64,000 bases of DNA, taken from contig CAZGSV010000004.1 in the NCBI GenBank assembly GCA_964528605.1, positions 16,534-80,533 on the forward strand, written 5' to 3'. This stretch comes from CAZGSV01 sp964528605. GTDB taxonomy: Bacteria > Armatimonadota > Zipacnadia > CAZGSV01. The stretch's first letter is position 1. The number at the start of each line of letters is the position of its first letter. Shown piece after piece: positions 8,836 through 16,685 of this stretch. Below the pieces are notes generated by a model that was not told the DNA's origin, did not search any database, and saw only the letters and a program-made list of their open reading frames with translations. The position numbers and the translations under genes are program-made.

Positions 8836-9675
8836 CTACTGTCCTTCCCTCACCGCCCTTATCCTATCCAGCCGATAGAACTTGTCCCTGTGCTCGCGAT
8901 GGCAGAAGGCGGCGAGGTAGCCCGCTCCGCGACGCTCGAGCAGGGCTATGGGCGTGATCCGCCGCCAGCCCGAGCCCTGAGTGCCGCCCTCGTAGACGAT
9001 CTCGACCTCCCAACCCACGCGCGCCGCCTGCTCCAGCAACTCCATTCCCGGCGGCGCACCGATCTGCCTGACGGCGCAGTCCTCGAACTTCACCGCGCCG
9101 GCCAGGCGCGTCAGATCGGCCAGCCTGGTGGTCGGCTTCCCCCGGCGCTGCAACAGCCCGCCGAGCACGCGCATGACCGTCATGGCGTCCGCCAGGCCGC
9201 GATGCGCCTCTTCCGCGCCGACTCCCAGCGCGTGCGCCACGCTGCCGAGGTCGAAGTGAGCCAACTGCGGCAGCAGCGTGCGCGCCAGGGGCAGCGTGTC
9301 GCACACCGGCTGCTCGGGATAGCGGATTCCCAGTCGGGCGAAGTCGGTGGCAAGGAACTCGAGGTCGAAGGGCGCGTTGTGCGCCACCAGCACCATCGTC
9401 GGCGGGCCCAGCATCTGCCGGAACTCGGGGAGCACCTGCTCCGCCGCCCGGCCCTCCTGCTGCACCATGGCGTCGGTAATGCCGTGAACCGAAGTGGCGT
9501 CGGAAGGGATGGGCCTGCCGGGGTTGATCAGAGCGGAGTATGTGTCCAGAACTTGCTCGCCCTGAAAGCGGACCGCGCCGACCTCGATCAGCCGGTCCAC
9601 CAAAGGCGTGAGCCCTGTGGTCTCGACGTCAAACGCCGTCCAGATTACCTGCGCCAATTCACCTGCAAAAGCCAT
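8836..9675 (-). CDS. DnaQ-family 3'-5' exonuclease fused to a WYL-like domain
   Basis: 279 residues from the ATG at 9675, which has GGAGG four bases upstream; a TTG at 9693 is the longer alternative. Residues ~10-175 are a DEDDh exonuclease: FDVETTGL (Asp16, Glu18), VAHNAPFDLEFL, and AHRGLADAMTVMRVL with the DEDDh histidine. Residues ~205-279 look like a WYL domain: strands VEIVYEGG, WRRITPIALLERRGAGYLAAF and a final FYRLDRIRAV. WYL domains usually sense nucleic-acid-like ligands in regulators, and joined to an exonuclease this suggests a ligand-gated nuclease for repair or defence. The exonuclease call is firm; the WYL call rests on strand and motif pattern. Confidence 0.82.
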   Translation of the reverse strand: MAFAGELAQVIWTAFDVETTGLTPLVDRLIEVGAVRFQGEQVLDTYSALINPGRPIPSDATSVHGITDAMVQQEGRAAEQVLPEFRQMLGPPTMVLVAHNAPFDLEFLATDFARLGIRYPEQPVCDTLPLARTLLPQLAHFDLGSVAHALGVGAEEAHRGLADAMTVMRVLGGLLQRRGKPTTRLADLTRLAGAVKFEDCAVRQIGAPPGMELLEQAARVGWEVEIVYEGGTQGSGWRRITPIALLERRGAGYLAAFCHREHRDKFYRLDRIRAVREGQ

Positions 9676-9830
9676 TGCGCCTCCGACGGCCAAGTAGCTA
9701 GCAGATAGCAGACAGCGAACTGCGCCAGCGCACCGCCCAGCGGCCTCGCGCCCACTTTCTGCCGCCCTGAACGTATCGTGTCCTATCTAGCACCTGCTGG
9801 GACAGCAGCCACCGGACGGGCACCTGAGCG

Positions 9831-11102
9831 CTAGCCGGAGTCGTCGCTGTCCGCGCCCGTTCCGACGGTGAGCATCATCCTGAGGATCATCCATCCCACC
9901 CCGACGACCGCCACCCCGATCACCAGCCACAGCAGCCAGGGGCGTTCTTCGGTCCAGGGTCTCTTGGGCTTGGGTGGGCCGTAGGAGCGATTGCGCTGCT
10001 CCGGTCCGAGGGCGAGCCCCGTCTTTGGCTGAACCTGCTGGTAGCGCAAGAAGGCCGCGAGGTCGTATTGGGGAGCGCGCGCCTTGAGCGCCCCGTAATA
10101 CAACTTCACGGGACGCGCTGGGTCCCACTCGAAGATTACTGTCCGAGGCAAGCCGTACAAGCCAGCGCTTGTCACTTTCAGCGGCGCGTTGTCTCCGTTC
10201 ATCACCGACGCTCTGACGAAGCGGAAGCGGCTCTCGGCAAAAGGCACCGTCTGTTGCTCCCCCACGAAGGTTGCGGTGTGGTAGCGAAAGACCACCCCCG
10301 CCCCAAGGGGATCCCAGGTCTTGCCGTCATCGCTGCCCGCGACCTCCACTTGCCGAGAGCAGTTGTCGTCGGTGAAACGAATCGTGACCTGGTCACAAGG
10401 CTGCCCGGAGGAACCCAAGTCCAAGGTGACGTCTGTCGCGCGGCGCCCCGGGTCCTCGGCAATGCGTGTCGCTGCCAGCCGGACTTGGACTCGCTCCGCG
10501 GGCCGCGCGATCAAGCGCTCCACGTGCGCCCCCTCAACTTTGAAGGGGCTTCCCGCGCCGTCCGCCACCGTCACGCGCAGATAGCGGAAGGTGGTCTCAG
10601 GCAGCCTGACGGAGGTGCTGCGCGCGGTGACATCGCCGCTGAAATCGAAGATGGCCCCGTCGGTACGAAGCACGGCCCACTGGCGCCCGTCGTAGCTGCC
10701 CTCCACGGTCACCTGGTAGCTGAAGTTCCGATCGGGTGAGTCAATGGTGATCTCAGTGGTCGCCTTGCCCCTCGTTCCCAAGTCCAGCTCAAAGCGCGTG
10801 CCAACGCCGGGGACCCGCGAGAGGTTGTACATCCGGGCCGCGACTGGTTCCCGCCGCTGTTCCCCCTGCTCGGTCCGGAGTTCGTAGGGCCTCTCGGCGC
10901 TCTTAGCCTCCACGAGACGCAAGTCCGCGAGGGTGGCCTGGGCCTGAGCGTAGACTTCTGAGTCCACTTGGAGCGCGAAGAAGCCGCGTTCGCCTGGTCC
11001 TGAGAGGTCCTTGGAGTAGCGCCAAAGGCGCGCGTCGAAGTCAGCGTGCGCAGGTAGCGCCGCAAGCCCAGCCATGGCCATGACAAGGACCACAGTCCTC
11101 AT
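9831..11102 (-). CDS. DUF3999 family protein, membrane anchored
   Basis: 423 residues. The ATG at 11102 is chosen because it begins a signal peptide (VLVMAMAGLAALPAHA) and overlaps the upstream gene's stop by one base (TGATG). The exported part contains three repeated beta-sandwich-like units with discoidin-type phrases (SYDGRQWAVLRTDG; SDDGKTWDPLG) and ends in one transmembrane helix (LLWLVIGVAVVGVGWMIL) plus a short acidic cytoplasmic tail. This is the usual architecture of DUF3999 proteins, which sit beside DUF2339 proteins, as here. Function is unknown, though an envelope role is likely. Confidence 0.8.
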   Translation of the reverse strand: MRTVVLVMAMAGLAALPAHADFDARLWRYSKDLSGPGERGFFALQVDSEVYAQAQATLADLRLVEAKSAERPYELRTEQGEQRREPVAARMYNLSRVPGVGTRFELDLGTRGKATTEITIDSPDRNFSYQVTVEGSYDGRQWAVLRTDGAIFDFSGDVTARSTSVRLPETTFRYLRVTVADGAGSPFKVEGAHVERLIARPAERVQVRLAATRIAEDPGRRATDVTLDLGSSGQPCDQVTIRFTDDNCSRQVEVAGSDDGKTWDPLGAGVVFRYHTATFVGEQQTVPFAESRFRFVRASVMNGDNAPLKVTSAGLYGLPRTVIFEWDPARPVKLYYGALKARAPQYDLAAFLRYQQVQPKTGLALGPEQRNRSYGPPKPKRPWTEERPWLLWLVIGVAVVGVGWMILRMMLTVGTGADSDDSG

Positions 11103-12982
11103 CACGTGTCGCTCCCTTCTTGGGGTTTGCTGTCCTGCAAGGCAAACGCTCGTATCCGCTCGCCGTAAAGGTGGTACAGGTAGGAAACCCCAATCAGAAT
11201 CGCGCCCAAGCAGGCGAAGGAGAAGATGCGCCACATCTGGCCTACGCTGGATAGGTCAAAGAGGAACACCTTGAGGACCGCCAGCCCGAAAACGAGGATG
11301 CCCAGCAGCCGCACCGGGGCATACCGCCGCGCCATGCCAATCCCCACCAGCGCCGTAGCATAAGCGCACCACAGCGCCGAAACCGCGAAGGCCGCCGTTC
11401 CCCCTGGCGCCCCCCGCCAACCCGGCCACCACTCGAACGTCCGAAGCAACTCCGCGGTCAGGCCCCAAAGCGGCAACAAGCCTAGAAGAATCGCGATTAC
11501 TCGCATCGCCTGCGCTGCCTCGCGCGCCGACTCTCCTCCCCGTGCGTAAACCCCCTGCGTGACGGCCAGGGCTCCTAGGCCCCCCAGGAAGGCCAGAAAT
11601 GTCTCGTTGAACACGGGGGTGAACCCCAAGCGGAGATGGTAAGGGGCCGTTTGGTAGAGGGCGAGCATCCAGACAACCACGATGGCCTCCAGTGCCAGCC
11701 CCACCGCGCGAAGAGCCCTGCTGCGCAGGCGCATTCCGATCCACATGAGCGCCGTGCCCTCTGCGGCCCAGCCGAGCATCAGCCAATGCCCCCGCAACTG
11801 CAGCGGCACCGCGACCACAACAAAGGCCAACCCAAGCCCAAGCCACGATAGCGACAGCATCCGGTCTTGGCGGTTCCGCGCCCAGGCTACGTTCCCCAGC
11901 AACAGGTAAACGACCGCCATCACCACCGCGTAAAGCCCCAAGTAGTCTTCGTAGCCACTCGCCAGCAGCGCCGCCGTGGTCGGGAAGAAGCATGCCGGAT
12001 TGGCGAGGATCAGGCTCAGTTCCGCGGGACGGGACGGGATACGCCGCCAGAGATTTCTCACTACCGGCACGAACGCGAATATGGCAAAGAACAGCAGTTC
12101 CACTGCCAGCGTTGGCCACAGGAGCCTGCGCTCGTAATGCGTTGACATCCAACCCCAGATCATCAGCCAGGTGCCAGCGAACGTAAGCACTTGCAGCGCC
12201 AGCCACCGACGAAACAGCGATACCGCCAGCAGCCCGAGGTCCAGCACCGCGAGGTAGCCGAAGAGCACTGTCATCCCCGCAGCGCCAGCGCCGCCTCCCC
12301 CCCCCTGGACCAGGACGGGCGTGAGGAGGCCGCCGCCCGTCGCCAGCACCGCCGTGCTCAGGGCATTTGCGCGAACCGACACTGCCACTCCGAGCGCCGT
12401 CACCAGAACCATAAAGCCGAAAGCCACCGGCTGGCCGATGAGACGCGGATGATAAAAGGCGTAGGCCGCGTAGATGGCTGCATAGATGATCGCCAGACCC
12501 CCGCCGGTCAACGCCTCCGCGAAAGCGCGACGGCCCTTGTCCCGGTTCCTCTCCCCCGCTACGAGGAGCCCCAGCCCGACGACAATGCCAATGGCGACCT
12601 GACCGCGCGGCCCAATCCAGTTGTTCGCAAACGCGTATTGGAGGAAGAACGCTGCGGCCAGCAGCAGGGCCACCACCCCTACCCGGCTCATCCACTTGAG
12701 GGCGACTTCCGACTCGAAGCGCTGGGAGGCCGACAAGGTCTGAGGCGTCGTTGGGGAGGCCGGCGGGGGGGGCACTACCGCTGGAGGAACTCCTGGTACC
12801 GCTGGCAGCCTGGGTGACGGAGGCTCTTCCCGCTGTGCGCCAGGAGCCACAGTGCGCTCCACCCGTCCCTGCTCGAACGTGTAGACGCGACCGATCAGGC
12901 GCGCAAGCGCCTCTTCCAGCCGACCCACCCGCCTGAGCAACTCCGCGAGTTCCTTCTGCCGGTCCTGCTCGTTCTGAGACAC
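11102..12982 (-). CDS. DUF2339 multi-spanning membrane protein
   Basis: About 626 residues from GTG 12982; GTG 12991 and GTG 13030 are alternatives and I cannot decide firmly. The N terminus is a short coiled coil (LLRRVGRLEEALARLIGRV), followed by a proline-rich linker (~50-85) and then twenty or more hydrophobic segments. The first helices carry the DUF2339 features WMSRVGVVALLLAAAFFLQY and WIGPRGQVAIGI. It is translationally coupled to the DUF3999 gene downstream. The pair probably forms one inner-membrane complex with an exported sensor or binding part; no reaction is known. Confidence 0.82.
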   Translation of the reverse strand: MSQNEQDRQKELAELLRRVGRLEEALARLIGRVYTFEQGRVERTVAPGAQREEPPSPRLPAVPGVPPAVVPPPPASPTTPQTLSASQRFESEVALKWMSRVGVVALLLAAAFFLQYAFANNWIGPRGQVAIGIVVGLGLLVAGERNRDKGRRAFAEALTGGGLAIIYAAIYAAYAFYHPRLIGQPVAFGFMVLVTALGVAVSVRANALSTAVLATGGGLLTPVLVQGGGGGAGAAGMTVLFGYLAVLDLGLLAVSLFRRWLALQVLTFAGTWLMIWGWMSTHYERRLLWPTLAVELLFFAIFAFVPVVRNLWRRIPSRPAELSLILANPACFFPTTAALLASGYEDYLGLYAVVMAVVYLLLGNVAWARNRQDRMLSLSWLGLGLAFVVVAVPLQLRGHWLMLGWAAEGTALMWIGMRLRSRALRAVGLALEAIVVVWMLALYQTAPYHLRLGFTPVFNETFLAFLGGLGALAVTQGVYARGGESAREAAQAMRVIAILLGLLPLWGLTAELLRTFEWWPGWRGAPGGTAAFAVSALWCAYATALVGIGMARRYAPVRLLGILVFGLAVLKVFLFDLSSVGQMWRIFSFACLGAILIGVSYLYHLYGERIRAFALQDSKPQEGSDT

Positions 12983-13041
12983 TGCCTGCACCCCCGTGCT
13001 CTGTGGTCGCCGCCAGGTCCCAGGCGCCAAATGACCTGCCG

Positions 13042-13050
13042 ATTATATCA
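13042..13050 (-). promoter_or_regulatory. Extended -10 promoter upstream of the DUF2339 gene
   Basis: On the minus strand the sequence reads TGATATAAT, an extended -10 (TG-N-TATAAT). No good -35 box is present, as is usual for extended -10 promoters. It lies about 60 bases before the proposed start of the DUF2339/DUF3999 pair. Confidence 0.5.
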
Positions 13051-13089
13051 CGGGCCGCCCCCCTCGCGAGGCCCGGGCCCTTCTGCTGG

Positions 13090-14268
13090 CTACGCCGGTT
13101 CCTTTGCGGAGAGCGGCGCATTCGCGGCTTGTGCCTCCACTCGCGCGCCCGCCTCCTCGGCATGATCCATGACGAAGAGCAGAAACGCGGCCATCGTCCA
13201 AGCAGTGACGAGCGCGAGAGGCACTGTAAGCAGCAGGTCCACCGTGGCCCTGCCTACTGCCTGGGCCACCGAGAGTTTCCCAGTGGCAATCAGGATGGCG
13301 GTGGAGTCGCGCCACCCCAGCGGGCGCACCAGCCCAAGGGCCACCCCGGTAACCACAAGCAGCACGAGCACCTCGCCCGGATAGCGCCACAGCAGGCGCA
13401 ACGCCCCCACGATGCCACGACGGAAACCCAGCCCGAGGCCCACCATAGTGTAGGGCATGAGAAGCACGAGCACCGCCGCAATGGGCGGATAGGCCAGGAT
13501 GAGCCAGTAGGAGGACTCTGGGGGTAGACTGCCGATCAGGCCGAACATGACGAGACCGCCCATCAACGCGCAGCCGCACAACGCGAGCCACGGAGGCGCG
13601 CGCTTGGCGAACTCAACGCGCAGTGGTGCGACCAGCCCGCTGCCACGCCGCACGCTTCTGCTCAACATCACTATCAGGAAGGAGACCAGAGCCCAGGTCG
13701 CCAGCACGTTTGGGAGTGCTGCGCCAACCAATCTGGGATCGAACCAGAAGTCCCGGGGGCCTTCTGGAGGAAGAGGAGCAATCCTCAACACGAGCCAAGC
13801 CGATATGAGGATCGGCTGGTGGTGTAGACCTCGCCGAGGGGCACCCAGCAAGAGGTCGCGGGACATTGCCCTCCGTAGGAGAGCGGATGCGGAATAGCGA
13901 CTCTCATAACGGGACCGCTCGCGTTGCTCTGACGCAGGCAGTGCCCTGAACAGCAGGCCCGAGTCAACGAAACCCCAGGCCAGGGCAAGGAAGATCACTA
14001 CGGCGGGAATCGCCAGGCGCTTGCCCAACTTCAGCGCGCGGTAACAGTAGACTAGCCCCGCTCCGAGGCGCCGCGGGCGGAAGCGATCCCTTAGCCAGCG
14101 CAGGGGTAGCAAACGGGCAGCGCTCCTTGCCGCCTTGGCCGCGCCAGCCATCTGCGCCCGCACCCAACGCTTCAGTGCCGCCCAGCCCTGCAGCAACTGC
14201 TCCCCGCCTCGCCCCAACTCCGGCAGCGGCTGTTGGCCAGCCCCACGCCCCTCATCTTGCTCGCCCAT
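13090..14268 (-). CDS. Multi-spanning membrane protein, unknown
   Basis: A protein of 392 residues. The first ~90 residues are soluble and basic, then come about seven hydrophobic segments, with a long loop after the first (residues ~105-155) rich in arginine. Segments such as YWLILAYPPIAAVLVLLMPY and VLVLLVVTGVALGLV are clear. The last ~25 residues are hydrophilic. It resembles generic DUF4013/glycerophosphoryl-type membrane proteins in layout only; I do not recognise the family. GGTGAGG lies four bases before the ATG. The gene is followed after ~60 bases by the promoter of the DUF2339 pair, so it may be separately expressed. Confidence 0.65.
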   Translation of the reverse strand: MGEQDEGRGAGQQPLPELGRGGEQLLQGWAALKRWVRAQMAGAAKAARSAARLLPLRWLRDRFRPRRLGAGLVYCYRALKLGKRLAIPAVVIFLALAWGFVDSGLLFRALPASEQRERSRYESRYSASALLRRAMSRDLLLGAPRRGLHHQPILISAWLVLRIAPLPPEGPRDFWFDPRLVGAALPNVLATWALVSFLIVMLSRSVRRGSGLVAPLRVEFAKRAPPWLALCGCALMGGLVMFGLIGSLPPESSYWLILAYPPIAAVLVLLMPYTMVGLGLGFRRGIVGALRLLWRYPGEVLVLLVVTGVALGLVRPLGWRDSTAILIATGKLSVAQAVGRATVDLLLTVPLALVTAWTMAAFLLFVMDHAEEAGARVEAQAANAPLSAKEPA

Positions 14269-14337
14269 GTCGCCTCACCCGCCAGAGTGTAACACAGGTA
14301 GGCGGTAGGTGGGATGTGGTAGGTGGGAGGGAGCATG

Positions 14338-14427
14338 CGGAAACTGGGGACAGCAACCGGTTTCCCCAAAGAACGTCGGCGCTGGCAGTGCGGCAACCCG
14401 AAAACCGGCTACTGTCCCTAATCTCCG
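14338..14427. repeat. REP-like inverted repeat 3
   Basis: Arms at 14338-14365 and 14400-14427 pair in about 22 of 28 positions. The cores GGGGACAGCAACCGG and CCGGCTACTGTCCC match elements 1 and 2. The flanks (14297-14330 and 14464-14503) hold TAGGTGGGA-like and CTACCGTCTACCG-like short degenerate repeats. Confidence 0.7.
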
Positions 14428-14505
14428 CAGGGGCGGCGCAAGGGTAGACCAGGCGGCTCGCCCCTACCGTCTACCGTATGCCGTCTACTGCCTACCGCTC
14501 GCTGG

Positions 14506-15318
14506 CTACTTCTTCTCGGGCGCTTCGCCCAGCCTCCCCGCCCGGTACTCCTGCAAGTAGCGCGCGCAGAACTCGTCGCGCCCGAGCAGGGCCTCGCCGG
14601 CGCACAAAAGCCGCATGAGGTCCTCGTCCGTCGGGTCGAGGATCACCGACTGCAGGCCCGCGCCCATGCACAGCAGCAAGAACGCTTGGTTCAGCAACTT
14701 GCGCATCGGCAGCCCGTAGGACACGTTGCTCAGGCCGCAGATGGTGTGCACCTGCGGATACTTGTCCCGGAGGTAGCAGAGCGTCCGGAGCACCGCCTGC
14801 CCGGCGTCCGAGGAGGTGCTCACGGGAAAGACCAGCGGGTCGAGGTAGATGTGGTCGGGCTCGATGCCTTGGGAGGTGAGGCGCGTGACCAGGCAGTCGG
14901 CAATTTCGCACCGCTTCTCGGCCCCGGGCGGAACGCCGTCGTCGTCCAGGCAGAGGGCGACCACGTTGGCGCCGAACTCGTGGGCGAGCGGCACCATGGA
15001 GTCCAACTTCTTCGTCTCCGCCGTGATGGAGTTGAGGAAGGCGGTGCCCTTGTGGTGCTGGAGGCCGACCTCCATGGCGCGGGCGTTCGGGCTGTCTATG
15101 GAAAGCGGCACGTCCACCGCGGCCTGAATCGTCTTGACCGCCCATTCCATGTACTCCGACTCTTCCTCGCCCATGGTGGCCACGTTGACGTCAATATAGC
15201 CTGCGCCGGCGTCCTTCTGCTTGCGCGCCTCGCCGATGAGGAAGTCTGCGTTCTTCTCCCGCACCGCGGGCTGCACCGACTTGCGCGTGCTATTGATCCT
15301 CTCGCCGATTATCAGCAT
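14506..15318 (-). CDS. Pterin-binding methyltransferase (methyl-THF:corrinoid type)
   Basis: A protein of 270 residues forming a TIM barrel of the pterin-binding/DHPS-like family. It starts with IIGERIN, the pterin-binding opening seen in MetH and AcsE, and continues with GAGYIDVNVATMGEEESEYM and a SIDSPNARAMEVGL strand that places the pterin ring. Enzymes of this kind pass the methyl group of methyltetrahydrofolate to a corrinoid protein. No corrinoid protein or CO-dehydrogenase gene is near, so the partner is elsewhere. AGGAGG lies eight bases before the ATG. It sits downstream of two amidohydrolases on the same strand and may share their transcript. Confidence 0.83.
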   Translation of the reverse strand: MLIIGERINSTRKSVQPAVREKNADFLIGEARKQKDAGAGYIDVNVATMGEEESEYMEWAVKTIQAAVDVPLSIDSPNARAMEVGLQHHKGTAFLNSITAETKKLDSMVPLAHEFGANVVALCLDDDGVPPGAEKRCEIADCLVTRLTSQGIEPDHIYLDPLVFPVSTSSDAGQAVLRTLCYLRDKYPQVHTICGLSNVSYGLPMRKLLNQAFLLLCMGAGLQSVILDPTDEDLMRLLCAGEALLGRDEFCARYLQEYRAGRLGEAPEKK

Positions 15319-15356
15319 TCCTGCTTCCTCCTAGTTGAACCCCGCCCCAGGCGGGG

Positions 15357-15378
15357 CCTGGCACCGAAGTGTCCAAGT
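15357..15378. repeat. Half copy of the TTGGACA...TGTCCAA element
   Basis: CTGGCACCGAAGTGTCCAAG lies just after the first amidohydrolase (reading on the minus strand). It matches one arm of the full palindrome at 16643-16677. Confidence 0.65.
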
Positions 15379-15379
15379 A

Positions 15380-16621
15380 TCAGAAGTTGAGGCGGTAGCA
15401 TGTCTTCGGGTTGTCGAAGAACCACTGGCGGGCCACGTTCACGGCCTGCGCATAAGTCATCAGTCCGTCGTCAATGCGCCGGCCGAGGACTAGGGCGATG
15501 TCCTCCTTTGCCATCTTCAGGTGGCCGTAGACTTTCTCGACGGCCACGTTGTAGTCGCCGCCGAAGCCGATGATCTTGTTGAGGGGCACCAGGTCAATCC
15601 ACTCGTCCAGCGCCGCCCGCGTCATCACCGGCGAGATGACGTGCGTCCAGCACAGGTTGGCCCACACGTTGGCGAAGTTCTTGGCGATGACGCCGGTCTC
15701 GCGCACCCAGGGCATGCCCATGTGGTAGATGTCGAAGCGGGTGCCGGGATGCTGCTGGACGACCGGGATCATGAACTTGGGATCGAGGGTGCGGAAGTCG
15801 CCCCACATGCCGGTGTGCACCGCGACGGTCAATTCCTCTTCGCCGGCGATGCGGAGGCAGGCGTGGGTGAGATAGTCGCGCAGGTGGGTGACGTCTTCGC
15901 CCTCAATCCTGCCGCCGCGAAGGGCCTTCCACGCCCTGGCTACGGCGATGCGCTCGGGCTGGCCGAGAGGAGCGGTCATCATCTTCAGGCCGACGGCGCC
16001 GCCTGCTTTCCATTTGCGGATGCCCGCGCGCATGAGTTCCACATAATCCTCGGGGTCCCGCAGCGCGTCGGCTTGCAGGCCTAGGTCCGCGGCCCGCTTC
16101 TCCACCTCGCGCCACTTGGTCACGTTGGCGTAGTCCCAGATCCACGTCACGGGCGCCAGGATGTCGGTGCCGAGGTCGAGCCGGCCGCACTGGGTCAGCG
16201 CGAGCCGGATCTTGCAGCGCTGGCGCAGGATGCGGTCGTAGATGCCGGGCCGGTTCTCCTTCTGCATGGCCTCGGAGAGGGGCCGGTAGGTCTTGTCGTT
16301 GATGTCGTCGAAGCCGTAAATCTCCTGCGCCGCGATGAAAGCGGGCCGAGCATAGGAGCCATAGCGGATGCACTCGAGGTAGGGCTTGAACATGCGCCAA
16401 CGCTCGTCGAGGTCGCCGCTGGCGTCCATCATGGAGCGGTATTCGGTGTCGCTCATACCCGCGGTGGCGAGGTCGGTGCGGGTGTAGTGGCCGAAGAGCA
16501 GAAGGGCGTCCACTTTGCGGTCGGTGCGGTACGGCTCGCGGTCGAGGTGCTCGTGGGCGTCAATGATCTCGAACTCCCCGAAGGCCGCAAAGAGCCGCTG
16601 CGCCGCCGGCGTGAGTCTCAT
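15380..16621 (-). CDS. Amidohydrolase-family protein, copy A
   Basis: A protein of 413 residues. The N terminus has IIDAHEHLD, the H-x-H metal-binding opening of amidohydrolase barrels. Further metal or catalytic candidates are AVHTGMWG and DIYHMGMPW (histidines), and GFGGDYN near the end supplies the late aspartate. The layout is closer to uronate-isomerase-like and amidohydrolase-2 proteins than to classic deacetylases. The substrate is unknown. It shares its length and most of its sequence with copy B at 16686-17927, for example FIAAQEIYGFDDINDKTYRP in both. GGAGGCGCA precedes the ATG in both copies. Confidence 0.82.
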   Translation of the reverse strand: MRLTPAAQRLFAAFGEFEIIDAHEHLDREPYRTDRKVDALLLFGHYTRTDLATAGMSDTEYRSMMDASGDLDERWRMFKPYLECIRYGSYARPAFIAAQEIYGFDDINDKTYRPLSEAMQKENRPGIYDRILRQRCKIRLALTQCGRLDLGTDILAPVTWIWDYANVTKWREVEKRAADLGLQADALRDPEDYVELMRAGIRKWKAGGAVGLKMMTAPLGQPERIAVARAWKALRGGRIEGEDVTHLRDYLTHACLRIAGEEELTVAVHTGMWGDFRTLDPKFMIPVVQQHPGTRFDIYHMGMPWVRETGVIAKNFANVWANLCWTHVISPVMTRAALDEWIDLVPLNKIIGFGGDYNVAVEKVYGHLKMAKEDIALVLGRRIDDGLMTYAQAVNVARQWFFDNPKTCYRLNF

Positions 16622-16642
16622 CTATCCCTGCGCCTCCGCTAG

Positions 16643-16677
16643 TTGGACAGTTCGGTGCCTGGCACCAAAGTGTCCAA
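16643..16677. repeat. Palindromic element TTGGACA...TGTCCAA
   Basis: Two 17-base arms (16643-16659 and 16661-16677) pair in 15 of 17 positions around a single central base. The core is GGTGCCTGGCACC. It lies just downstream of amidohydrolase copy B, as the half copy lies downstream of copy A. Confidence 0.75.
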
Positions 16678-16685
16678 GTCTGGCG

